DNA of 64,000 nucleotides from Aplectana chamaeleonis (lineage: Eukaryota; Nematoda; Chromadorea; Rhabditida; Cosmocercidae), in contig JAPDOI010000174.1 of the NCBI GenBank assembly GCA_029168955.1, positions 558,001 through 622,000 on the forward strand, read 5' to 3'. This document shows positions 24,560 through 34,500 of this stretch, piece after piece. How positions within the stretch are numbered: the first letter of the stretch is position 1; each line of letters starts with the position of its first letter. The notes beneath the pieces are model-generated. The model was not told the DNA's origin. It was given only the letters and a program-made list of their open reading frames with translations, and did no database searches. The position numbers and the translations under genes were made by a program.

Positions 24560-25706
24560 GTTGGGAGTCCATCCACCTTTGTATATCGACTCTCTCGGGA
24601 GCATCCGCAAAAGGCCTTCTGATATGTCTCTCTCTCACGGGGTTCATGATCCTTCTTAATGGGTGGTCAGGCTGCTTGACAATGTTAATAACCAGTTGGA
24701 GTTGGCAGTGCTCCTTAACTGGCAGAATTCGGGCTTCAGCATGAAGATGTTCCACTGGGGTGCTTTTAGAACACCCTGTGGCAATCCTAAGAGCAGCATT
24801 TTGAACTCGCTGCATCTTTGTCCACGATGAATCCGATATCATGTGCTGCCGTACCGGTGCAGCGTACTCCAACGCCGGCTGCAATATTGCCTTGTAGGTG
24901 GTCATAATTGTCTCCTTGCTTCTTCCCCACGACGTTCCTCCCAGAGCTCGTAGGACGTTGAGCTTTGCTTTCACTGTAGCCTGTTTCTGCTCAGTATTCT
25001 TGTGGAACCTCAACAAAGGATCCAATACTAGGCCGAGCAGCTTAGGGAAACGTGCGGCAGGCACAATTCACAACGGGGTGACCGCAGTGTTCTTTAGGGT
25101 CAGTGGAGAAAACAAATACAGATGATTTAGCGGCAGAGACAGTGAGCATCATATCATCGAGAAAGCTCTTCAGGACGACGAGGTAGCTATCGATCTTGCG
25201 CGCAGCTACATTAATGTCTCTGTCCCGGCACAAGATGGTGATGTCATCCGCATACGCAACGACTTTGATGTCACTTGGGGGGACGGGCAAATCTTCAAGG
25301 TAAAGACTGAACAGAGCAGGCGATATGACTCCTCCTTGAGGGACACCGGCAGCGATCGGGATGCTGTTAGAGACATGTCCCTGGAACAGCACTTTTGCTC
25401 GGCGCCCCTTGACGAGTGCGGTTATCCATCGTTTCTGCCAAGGCGGGATGGTGGACCTCAAAAGCTTCTCAGACAGTATGCCCAAGTTGACAGAATCAAA
25501 AGCTTTCGTGAGGTCCAGGGCTACACCAACAGTGCGTTGAGGTTTATTGGCGTTGAAGCCATCCGAAACATAGCTCACAATCTCCAGCAGCGCCGTGGTG
25601 GTAGAATGTAATTTGCGGAATCCATGTTGGTGCTGCTGTTTGTTATTATGCTCGGCAAGCTCCTTGACGACCAGTTTCTCAGCGACCTTGACAATTGGTG
25701 ATAAAA
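24560..25706 (-). pseudogene. A1 reverse transcriptase segment
   Basis: The minus strand encodes HNNKQQHQHGFRKLHS-type, ALDLTKAFDSVNLG, AAGVPQGGVISPALFSLY and VVAYADDITILCRDRD. These are RT motifs from fingers to palm, and the YADD catalytic box is intact. Then comes the thumb and connection region (LGLVLDPLLRFHKN, QRVQNAALRIATGC). Frameshifts occur, for example near 25045-25075. The region upstream of the first of these motifs is missing. Confidence 0.8.
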
Positions 25707-25929
25707 GACTTTCGTGAGATGATTGCTGTTTTTAACCCTGTAAAACTCCTCAAAGCCGAAAGTCAAGTCCGTACCGCGTGGCTATACCCTTAGAGTATGA
25801 ATGACCTGACGCGCCGTTCGCTCCATCGTTGGATAAGCACAACAGCGAGATAAAAGTGTCTAGTGTAAGGGAACTTCAGGGAGCCTATGTAGGTGAACTA
25901 TTGGCTTAACTCCGATGAAGTCGGCCATT

Positions 25930-26065
25930 TTTTCAGGGCAGGCCTGCTGCAAATCGCAATTCAGGTTTTTTTCTGTTTTCTGTCCAACTTTTGCCTATTT
26001 TTACAGAAAAAAATGGCCGAAAATGGGCAGAAAACAGAAAATTCCGCACACCCCTGGGAGTTCAG
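25930..26065. mobile_element. Probable partial hAT-like MITE inside A1
   Basis: The right end ATTCCGCACACCCCTGG resembles the CAGGGGTGTGCG terminus of the hAT-like MITEs. Inverted words CAGAAAACAGAAAATTC and TTTTTTCTGTTTTC lie inside it. The left terminus and an 8-bp duplication could not be defined, so the limits are approximate. It sits at the edge of the A1 internal deletion. Confidence 0.35.
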
Positions 26066-26479
26066 ACAACTTAGCACGAAGGCCATTGAGGTTAATATGA
26101 ACGATAGAGAGGGGGCGGTTGGTAAATGAGGAATCAGAGTTACTGGGGGCAGTGCACAGAACACAACGGAAGGAAGGATCGTGATGCCTCACAGAACGGA
26201 GACCCGAACAGGAGAGATGCACCCACCTCTGACATCCAAAACATTTGACTCTTACCCCATTCCAGGTGACCTTCTCGCTGCATGTGGCGCATAGGTACTC
26301 CTGAGCGGATCCTGGATTCTTCTCGATGCCGTCCCTTTGTAGTAGAATCCTTAGAAGAGCTGCAGCCAGCCAGCATCTCTCCCATGACAAAAACCCTCCA
26401 CGCGGAGGGGTTGACGACGGTTTGCACAGAGGTGGTCTTCTTTCCTCCACACTGCCACGGCACGAACGTACGACATCTC
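26066..26479 (-). pseudogene. A1 5' ORF: PHD-like zinc finger and endonuclease start
   Basis: The encoded part has a 2A-like motif QRDGIEKNPGS, then a Cys4-His-Cys3 array (CATCSEKV, CFGCQRWVHLSC, FRCVLC) and the start of an APE endonuclease (IVHINLNGLRAKLSELP). It is truncated by the foreign segment below 26066. The motif has Ser in place of the final Pro of NPGP. Confidence 0.75.
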
Positions 26480-26490
26480 GGAAGTTTGCT

Positions 26491-26812
26491 TCATATGGTG
26501 AGCTGCGCACTCGAGAGGCAGACGACAAAAGACAGCGAGAAGGGGCGGTAGACCACAGCTCCACAAGTTCTTTTTGAGGAGGAACTTCTATGTCAAAATA
26601 TTTCACTAGATCAACGCGGAATCGTTCGTCGAATCTGTGTTTTCCATCGAAGACAAAGTGACTGCACGCCGCATACATAGAAGCAGAATACTCATGCATA
26701 CACCGATCCAACGAAGAATTCCACGTCAAAGGTATATATCGCTTGTTGGCGTTTTTCAACGCAGAAGCACATCACGAAGACGACCAGCAGTCTTAAAGGG
26801 GGATGCTGTTAC
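26491..26812 (-). pseudogene. NUDT19-like last exon region, frameshifted and truncated
   Basis: An open frame reads KNANKRYIPLTWNSSLD and further to SRVRSSPYEANF, where retrotransposon A1 starts. RYIPL and SPY recall the C-terminal part of the family. Joining directly to the previous exon (ending ELTRISQ) needs either a short intron starting GTAACAG or a frameshift near 26770, because that exon read through gives TASPFKTAGRLRD before a stop. This is the least certain part of the gene model. Confidence 0.45.
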
Positions 26813-26952
26813 CTGGGAAATTCGAGTAAGTTCGTAGACCTGAGGTGGAGGCAGCATGACCTCACCCTGAGAAGCTTGCTCTAAACAGTCCTTCGCTGCC
26901 ATCCACTCATAATGGGACATCTCGCGTTCACACATTCTGACTTTTGGTTCAC
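26813..26952 (-). CDS. NUDT19-like: NUDT19-like exon with REMSHYEWM and LPPPQVYEL
   Basis: Acceptor TTCTAG at 26953-26958, donor GTAACA after 26813. The entry phase completes a Gly codon split with the exon at 27008-27116, so the join reads LDGEPKVRM. Confidence 0.75.
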
Positions 26953-27007
26953 CTAGAACATAGGTGCCATTGGATGCGCTCGAATAATCTCATTCAGACC
27001 ACCTCAC

Positions 27008-27116
27008 CATCAAGTATAGCTATGAAGAACGATGTCATATAGCGTTGTTTGTATGAAGCAGGCGTGAGCCATGTGTTCCATTCAAGAAGTTGGTCAAGAG
27101 GAGGAGATGGGCAAGC
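27008..27116 (-). CDS. NUDT19-like: NUDT19-like exon with the WNTWLTP motif
   Basis: Acceptor TTTTCGTAG, donor GTGAGG. It encodes PSPPLDQLLEWNTWLTP and YMTSFFIAIL. The W-x2-WLTP signature and the following hydrophobic strand are characteristic of NUDT19 proteins. Confidence 0.8.
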
Positions 27117-27179
27117 CTACGAAAAGACGGGATGAGGTTAGATTACATACTGACCTTTAACTTTACAAGATTAACACAC

Positions 27180-27293
27180 AAATTTGAAGATTTCCGGATC
27201 CAACTTCGTCCGTTCTTGAAGATCTTCGAGTTCTCGGGATGTTGCTGCTGAATCTTGATGGCCGAAAAGTATGCCGGTTTCCTCGAACAGTTC
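27180..27293 (-). CDS. NUDT19-like: NUDT19-like exon completing the Nudix box
   Basis: Begins after TGTTTAG with ELFEETGILFG, which supplies the REx2EExG part of the Nudix metal-binding motif. The donor is GTGTGT (27174-27179), chosen because phase and the downstream stop require it. The chosen donor is not strong. Confidence 0.75.
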
Positions 27294-27376
27294 CTAAACA
27301 AGCAATGAACAGACGATATTTGTGATGACCATTGGTAACAGACATGTGCTTTTACAAAGAACAGAGACAAACTGAC

Positions 27377-27625
27377 CCTGACAGCTGCAACTTTTTTCGG
27401 ATGACCAAGTTTCTCATCGAATGGGCTCACCACACCACCAGGAAACACGAATGCGTTAGGCATGAATTTGGCCGTGGTCCCTCTCCGCATCACGAGCACC
27501 CGGCCCGTAGTGCGGCTTACTAGAACTTTTTCTTTATGAGACTCAAGTACGGATACATTTAGGAAAGGCAGCGAACAAAGCACATGTTTTCCGGAAACAT
27601 TTAGAGCATTTGCTTTAACTGGCAA
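27377..27625 (-). CDS. NUDT19-like: NUDT19-like exon with the start of the Nudix fold
   Basis: Encodes SRTTGRVLVMRRG and KFMPNAFVFPGGV then KKVAAVR, ending at donor GTCAGT. The upstream limit is uncertain: the open frame reaches 27625 but an acceptor inside it (near 27525) is plausible. No ATG-bearing first exon was located upstream. Confidence 0.7.
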
Positions 27626-28703
27626 ATTATACTCAGCTTCATTTGGTTTTTACTTTTTTCCATCAACCGGAAGGGCCATTAAGAAAACCCATCAAACATT
27701 GTTACTCTACCCATCCCCCAAATTTTTGAGAACAGCGCTTTCCAGGAGGTCGCACTCGCCGGAAAGGACGCCCCAGTTAGTGATGCAGGAAAGGAATAAT
27801 AGATGAATATAGTGAACACAGTTGCAGAAAACTGGTTACCGCCGGCCGATAACTCGTAGAGAAACATCCGACGCGGCGGCAGCTTAGCACTCAGGCAAAC
27901 CTCATGGGCTGACATTAGCATTCGGACACTTTTAAAGAGGAACAGGGGTGAGAAAATGTAAACGAAATCGATTCTGGGCAAAACTCTTGAGCCATCACAG
28001 TTCCATAACCTTGAGAGATATATGTGGGGTCTGGAAGACAACCAGTGTTGTAGCTTTAGGGTAATCACACTAAGATAATTATTAAAGGCATCGTTCGCGC
28101 TGAAAACCAATTTCCATTTTTTCAGGCTCAATTTCATGAATGAACCCGGTGGACCACGTCGGTGAAGTTTTGCGCTTCAAAAACATATGATTCTGAAGTT
28201 GGAGTGCTCCAAAATGACGATCCGCCACCAGTTTTCACCAACCATCTAGCACAAGGAACAGAAGCACCACCACACGGGCAGATGATTCAGCATTAAAATT
28301 TTTAGTTCGGTAAATTCTCACATCCAAACTTGCCCAATGGATACTTCTTTTTTCAGAGTAAGTTCCAGTGAACAGTAGGCAACAGAAATTCACCCACTTA
28401 ATAAGTTTAAAGCAAAAAACACATCCGTGTGCGAGAAAAACTTCCGACGTATTGCACCAGACACACCGAAAATGACGGGGGGAGGGAAGAGAATAATTCA
28501 AGACGTTTTAAAACGAGTTTTTTTTTCGCGAAAACTGATGGTGTTGTGCAAAGAAACTGTATGTCAGAGAATTGCCTTTGCAAAAACATGAAAAAATGAG
28601 ATACAGTTTTTTGCGCGTACGATGCCTTTAATCGAGCCGGGACCCCGTGGTCCCAGCATGACTCCCTTTGAGCTGCGTGCAGCAGCAATTTCGTTCTGAT
28701 AAC
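27626..28703. other. Intergenic sequence, no supported exon
   Basis: An open minus-strand frame at 27679-28137 has hydrophobic stretches but no domain I recognise and no splice context. The missing 5' exon of the NUDT19-like gene was looked for here and not found. Confidence 0.3.
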
Positions 28704-28850
28704 GCCTTCGGCATAGTGGCAAAGGCGAGCGAGCGAGCAATGATGAGGGATGTGGAGTGCTACGCAAAGCGGTCGCGTGCGCGGTCAAACTGCGTAGCGC
28801 TCCCAATCCCTCATCATTGCTCGCTCGCATCTTTGCCACTATGCCGAGGC
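28704..28850. repeat. 147-bp hairpin element
   Basis: GGCATAGTGGCAAAG with GCGAGCGAGCAATGATGAGG on the left is mirrored by CCTCATCATTGCTCGCTCGC and CTTTGCCACTATGCC on the right. Arms are about 60 bp with about 20 nt between. The outermost bases GCCTTCGGC and GCCTCGGC nearly match. Confidence 0.65.
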
Positions 28851-28961
28851 TTTAAGACATTATGTTGTCGCAAATGATAATATTGCACTTTTTGTAGAGA
28901 ATTTCGGTGCCATCAGCAAATGAGCAGGTAAATCGAGTTCATAATTGATCGAAAACAATTA

Positions 28962-30482
28962 CCGTATTTTCTCTTTTAGAAGTACATGTACTTCTAATAC
29001 TCAGACCCCTATTTTATATGTACTTCTATTAGAGGTGTACTTCAAATAGAGGCTTTACTTATAATTCTCAGCCCTCTCTTTTTGGTGTACTTCTATTAAA
29101 GGTGTACTTATAATAGAGGGTGTACTTCTATTATTCGGGGCAATTTTTTGAATTTCCAATGGTAGACTATTCACATTTCTTGATTTCCAGTGTAACACCA
29201 AAAACTTGTATTTAATCAAATTTCAGACTAGGCTCAATTGAATTGATGCTTCCACAATCTCTGATATTATGTATTCAAACCTTTACCAAGTTAATTTCTT
29301 TCAAAAAATGTATAAGTTCATTATCGATTTTGTTGACACGTGCTTTATCGACTTGTTAGGCTTAAAAACAATTTGAAGGCAGCGTTCACGATGAACATCA
29401 TCGGTGACTTTCCACAGTGAAATGATCGGCGAGAAGGATCCTATGCTCCCAGTGTCGAAAAACGGTAAAAAGCGAGCCAGGAGTGGCAAAATAACAGCTG
29501 CAAACAAGGGTTTTGGTGTCCCAGAACCGCCCGGTGCTCCACTTCCGCCCCTCGATGAGAACAAATGAAGACTCAGGTTACAGGAACGATCAAGTCAAGA
29601 AAGTGCTGATGGGCTGGTCGCTTCATTGCACTGATAAGCATCATCCTTCATAGCGGTCGATTCCTCCACTCTCAAAAATTGGCGTAAAAAAGGGGAATCT
29701 TTTTTGGCTCAAAAACGCGTCTTTCGCGTGCTTTTTAAGCATGCTTTGTATACAGGGCACCAGACGTTCCGTAAACCGTGGTGATTTCGGAAGTGAAGTT
29801 AATCGTGAACACTGCCTTTAACTGATCGCCTTTCGAGCCGTCCAGAGCGATTGAAAAGCGCGGTTCTTGAACGACCTGACAACAGCTTTTCCAGAAGCGA
29901 GTTCTTTACGTCCACAATCCACTATAGGTAAAGTCTACAATTGGTGGTTTCTAATTTCCCCGTCGTATAAGCAATTTATGTATATAAATAAATGATCCAA
30001 TCTTCGTAACGCTGAGGAATCTTGGTTTTTCAAGCACCGCTAAAGTCAACGTCTAGGGCCAAAACGAGTCGATTTTGATCGACTAAAACCCAATAAAACA
30101 AAAATAATTGTAAAGAACCTAAATAAATTCCGTGCATTCGCCGCGAATAACACCAATGTCGAACCTTAGCTCTGCGTTTTTTCCTGTTCGTTTGAAGCTC
30201 GTTGAGGTTTCATCGTATGTTTTCCCATACAAGCAATTTTTGACCAAGAAAGGGATGGCCGATAGTTTTTTTTGTGAATATTCAAAACTCACATTAGTGA
30301 AAAAATCTCGGGCAAACTGGTATCTCTCAAATGCCACATTCGAGTTGCCAATCACTTACCCAAGTACCGGGGGTCCCCTCCGAAAGGAGGTGTACTTCAA
30401 ATAGAGGGTGTACTTCCAATACTCAGCCTTCCCTTTTAGGTGTACTTCTATTAGAGGTGTACTTCTATTAGAGTAAATACGG
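28962..30482. mobile_element. TA-flanked non-autonomous DNA element, copy 2
   Basis: The termini CCGTATTTTCTCTTTTAGAA and (reverse complement) CCGTATTTACTCTAATAGAA are flanked by TA (28960-28961 and 30483-30484). Subterminal GTGTACTTCTATTAGAG repeats are present at both ends. It is about 1.5 kb with no transposase, and the sister of 13188-14970. A TTAA-family MITE (29376-29812) is inserted at a site different from that used in the sister copy. Confidence 0.75.
29376..29812. mobile_element. TTAA-family MITE nested in TA element copy 2
   Basis: The ends AGGCAGCGTTCACGATGAAC and (reverse complement) AGGCAGTGTTCACGATTAAC are flanked by TTGA and TTAA. In the sister element the same site (AACAATGGAACTGATCGCC) is empty. 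Confidence 0.65.
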
Positions 30483-31300
30483 TAGATGGGACTAATTAGT
30501 CATCTTGAGGAAACACCCACCCACAATGACCGAAGAAGCTGCTGTCCATCCTACCATTCTCCGCCTACTGCCGATTGCGAAAAATCTGCATGAAAACATT
30601 TAGCAAAAAAACAACACTCCAGTCACAACACCAAACCATGCGCTATGGGAATGCGAACGCAAAACAACTAGAACCGATCAGAGCAAACATTTATTAAAGC
30701 AGTTTTTGAACACCGCGTAAGAATCCAGTAAGTAGCCGAAAACTAATATGTAGGAGGGTACCAGGACAACGTGAGATTATTATGATTTTCAGTATTAGGT
30801 AGGGTACGCAAAGGTAAGGAATGTAGTCTAAGTAGAACGCGATGAAGTACATATTAACAAACATAAACAAGCTTAGAAGTATGGGATATTAAAAGTTAAT
30901 CACAAGTAGTTTTGGCAAAGAAAATCACAGAGTACAAACGGACCAGCCATAAGAAAAAAGATAACACCGCTTAACAATAGAAAACTATGCCTACAGAAAA
31001 GCCTTATGGGCGTAAAGGGCAGCCTTCAGGACATTTAAAACAATTTCACAAATTATTATGCGACGAATTTGGTTACACAATGAAAGGAACTACTCTTAAT
31101 ACGCAATCTTCAACATAAAAACGGCTGACACAGTTGATTAGGTACGGACCCACAGGAACTCCTGACGGAAGAGGTAAGCGCGAATTCCACATCCGTAGTT
31201 TCACCCAAGGGATCAAACTCCTTGGGTGAATCAGAATGAGTGATGACTGGGGCGTCACCCATCACCCTTCCCCAAATGTCAAAAGTAGAGCCGAAACACC

Positions 31301-31534
31301 TCAACCTGATGCGTCGAATAGCCTGTCAATATTAGACTCCAGCGACTGCCTTGTGTATTTGAGTTGTCGCGAGAAGAGTTGTTCTCTGCAGTTTTCCACG
31401 CTCTGCATGAGCGGGCTATACGTCGTCATTATGGCACGTTTGACATGATCACATACAGCTGATCGTAGCTTCAAGTCCGCTATACAGTAATCCTTCTGCT
31501 GAGTAACAATCAGATCGAATTCACGAGTGAAATT
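31301..31534 (-). CDS. EXOC7: EXOC7 terminal exon
   Basis: Begins after TTTTTGTTCAG with NFTREFDLIVTQQ, ends KYTRQSLESNIDRLFDASG and a TGA stop. The basic and hydrophobic C-terminal helix corresponds to the membrane-binding end of Exo70. Confidence 0.9.
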   Translation of the reverse strand, partial: NFTREFDLIVTQQKDYCIADLKLRSAVCDHVKRAIMTTYSPLMQSVENCREQLFSRQLKYTRQSLESNIDRLFDASG

Positions 31535-34500
31535 CTGAACAAAAAGAAAAATTTCCGTGCGTACAATTGACAGAAATGGGAAAGAGGATAAAATCATATT
31601 GTGGCAAAGATAGTTTCAACGAATGTAATCACTCATGGTTAAGTCTTCAATCAAGTCTTGAGAAAATTCAACTACGTGACGTCATAAAAATGTTCGAAAG
31701 CCGCGAAACAGCTCGGCTGTGTCTGATTAAGGACAACGCCAAGGATTCTTCCTCAATTGTCTCGACAAATAACTCACTGAAGACGATGAAAACGCCCTAC
31801 TCACCTGATAAACGTGCTGGAGAACAAACGTAGTCCCGCAACTAAGAAACTGGTCGTGCGCTGCCCGGGTACCCATGAGCGGGCGACCCACCGCTCCTTA
31901 AACACGCTGCGAAAAATCAAGATCCGGCCCGTGCGTAAGGCCGGATTGAGGCCTCTCTCAAAGTGCGATCGCAGCGCTACGCGATCTTGTGCACGGTGAT
32001 GCGACCGTCGCGCCGTCGTTCAATGCGCAAGGATGCGCTCGAGGAATCGAGTCGCCAAAGTGCACGATTCCAGGACTTTTTAAAACGATTGTGTCTGACA
32101 GTGCTGCGACCAGATCGTGCGACGCAACCAGGTCGTTGCGAGAGGTTTCTAAGGCTCCGTCCATAGCAGACGTCCCAGCGTCAAATGATCTCCTATGCTA
32201 TGCATCTTTAACATTTGTTATTGATCTCACTCCTCAGCGACCACGGCAGCCGGCATGTCGCTGACGGTGGATGCATAGCGGCTGTCACTAAAAATATCAA
32301 TACCATCGTTAACCCCGTGCCGTCCTCGGACACGTTGAATGCGAGCAGTAGCCAAAAAGCTGGTGGGCCACGGGAACTCGAACACACCATGTATTCATGG
32401 GTGTACGGGTCGCGCGAAATGCTGATTTTCGCGTAACGGAAAGCGTGCACAGAGGCTCTAAACATGCCGATGTCTAACAAGATAGGGACGATACTGAGCA
32501 AAAGCTCCTTGTTTTCCTCGGTACCGAAATTCGTGCTGGACCCCTATCCCATCGGTGGAACGCTAAACAGCCAGCAGACTGGTGCGCTTTGATCGAACCA
32601 ACTCTGGGATCGAGATTAGCCGGCCGAAATCAAAGAATTTCACAATAGGGTCGGTAAGAGGTTCCCTAGGGAATGGATAACTTTAGTAACCTAGTTCAAC
32701 GCGGAAGAAAACAGAAATCGTTGATGTCACCCCCATAGTCAAATAGGATAGCAGAGGACTAGGACAATAATATTGGATGATGAAACACTCACCGCTATCA
32801 TGCTCTTGATCAGGTTTTTGTCGTCTCCAACTCGCTGAGCTCCCTGAAGAGCTGCGATGCACTGACTCCAGCTGCAAATAAGCCGCGTGCTTTCAATGCG
32901 ATCTTAACTGTTATCTAAAATACCTGCGCATGTAATGATTTATGCATTGCTCGATCTCAGAATGATAAAACGATAGGATTTGTGTGTTCTGCTCATTAAT
33001 CACCGGTAACAGCCCATCTTCATCATCCTCCAACGCCTAAAATACAGAATTCAAAGATCAACAACATGCGATTTCGAAAGGTTCAATAGATACTTTTGCA
33101 ATATAGTTGTAGTTATTGAGTAGGAACAGGCTTGATAGAGCAGGATCATCGTAGTTTTCACTTTTCTTTTTTAATGTCATTCCCAACGCCGACAAGATTC
33201 TAGCTAAAATGTTTTATTCAGGACATCCAAAAAAAAAATCAAAAAGACTCAATTAGTTCGAACCGAAAAACACTCACCAAAAAGCTTCGGCAGCAGCAAC
33301 GCGGGATTCGTCCCTTGAGGAGCTGTCATGAGAAGTAGTTGCTGGGTTACAGTATAACGGTGAACAGTCAATGCGGCAAGAAAATTGATTGTCTGAAAAA
33401 TTAAACCTGAGAATCACATGTGCATTCCAAGCAGGAATGCGCGGAAACTTCTGTTTACAGCCAATTCTTTCGCGTTCTGTAAAAATAGCCGAAAACCGGC
33501 AGAAAAAAAAGAAAAACCGTGAACCGTGATTTGTAACAAAGTTACTCCAGAACTGAGAGGCCGTTTCATCAACGGTAAACCGATGGGTTATGAATAAATT
33601 TCATTAGGATTACCTCCAGTTTCTTAAGCCAAAAACTTTTATCTCGCCATAGTGGTTACCCGAAAGCGTGTAGCGTAATGGCAAGAGCCGCTGCTGCTTG
33701 CTGCACGCACAAGGTCGGATACCAACCACGCCCAAGTCAATTGACCCTACTATCCTCCCGGGCTCTTCAGTTGATAAACTCCCAAACTCAACTGCGGAGA
33801 TTGAAGGACTGACTGGAATGCCAACCGAACACCCCCCCCCCCGCGCGAGCCACTGCATAGGCCCGACAATCATCCAAATTTGTACATTTGTACGGAAGAG
33901 AGGTGGGGGGCACTACGGCCGGTCAGAAGATAACGGCGGCGCACTCCTTCCCGAAGCCCCGTTCAGATGGATTCACTCTTGTAATCAAGCGGAAATGGAC
34001 CTTGAGGGACGGTGGAAAGGGATGGATGCGAACACAGGCCCTGATAAGATCACATCCCATACAAAAAAAAACAGATAAGATCACATCCCATACAAAGATC
34101 ACAGAACATTATCAACTCACGTTAACAGTGATCGGATGAACGTTTCCGTCCACAGGTACAAACTTGCTGCTGTCATTCTTCAGCTTTTCTACAAACTCAT
34201 TGATGTACGACGATGACTTCACCCGTAGTAATCGCATCAAAGCTTCAAAAGGGACGTCCGCCATGCTATTCTGCAATCATATAGGAACATCAACAGCACA
34301 CCATTACACAGAGTTTCCTGCAAACTTTTTTCGCAATGTAGCCGTACAGTAGCAAGATTCTGAAGGCGAGTCTGATGAGCACTAAGAAACCGCAGGAGAG
34401 GGAGAAGAGGGAGTACTCCTTTATCGCTCTCTTGCACAACTCGCTGGATGTGTCGTACGACAAAACTCAAAGGATTCGCGACCAGCTCGCGGAATACCTA

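Larger units (their letters stand above)
22066..26490 (-). mobile_element. Non-LTR retrotransposon copy A1, full-length ends but internally deleted and split
   Basis: This is an APE-type non-LTR element, in the Jockey/I/CR1-like part of the tree judging from layout; the clade is not certain. On the minus strand it runs from a 5' end at about 26480 (GAGATGTCGTACGTTCGTGC) through a PHD-like zinc finger and the start of the endonuclease. Most of the endonuclease and the first RT motifs are missing (about 25707-26065 is foreign). RT follows, then a (GAA)n-type 3' end near 22077. The target duplication GGAAGTTTGCT is present at 22066-22076 and 26480-26490. A hAT-like element at 22471-24559 splits the 3' part. 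Copy A2 at 47449-50906 shares the 5' end. Confidence 0.85.
26491..27625 (-). pseudogene. NUDT19-like: NUDT19-like Nudix hydrolase gene, last exon interrupted by retrotransposon A1
   Basis: NUDT19-type Nudix hydrolases cleave nucleoside-diphosphate-linked substrates; mammalian NUDT19 is a peroxisomal CoA diphosphohydrolase. Exons on the minus strand are 27377 up to at most 27625, 27180-27293, 27008-27116, 26813-26952, and a last exon of roughly 26491-26812. The first two join as AAVR/ELFEETGILFG, completing the Nudix box that begins KFMPNAFVFPGGV; G, R, E, EE and G are all present. Later exons carry LEWNTWLTPASYKQRYM and EREMSHYEWM with LPPPQVYEL, family landmarks. All inner exon phases agree. 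The 5' exon or exons were not found. The last exon is cut by A1 at 26490; beyond A1 the frame would run five more codons to TGA. Whether a protein is still made is unknown. Confidence 0.75.

Noticed and set aside
31850..32290. CG-rich region considered as an inverted-repeat element
   Set aside because: Words recur but no pair of arms or termini could be aligned convincingly by eye.
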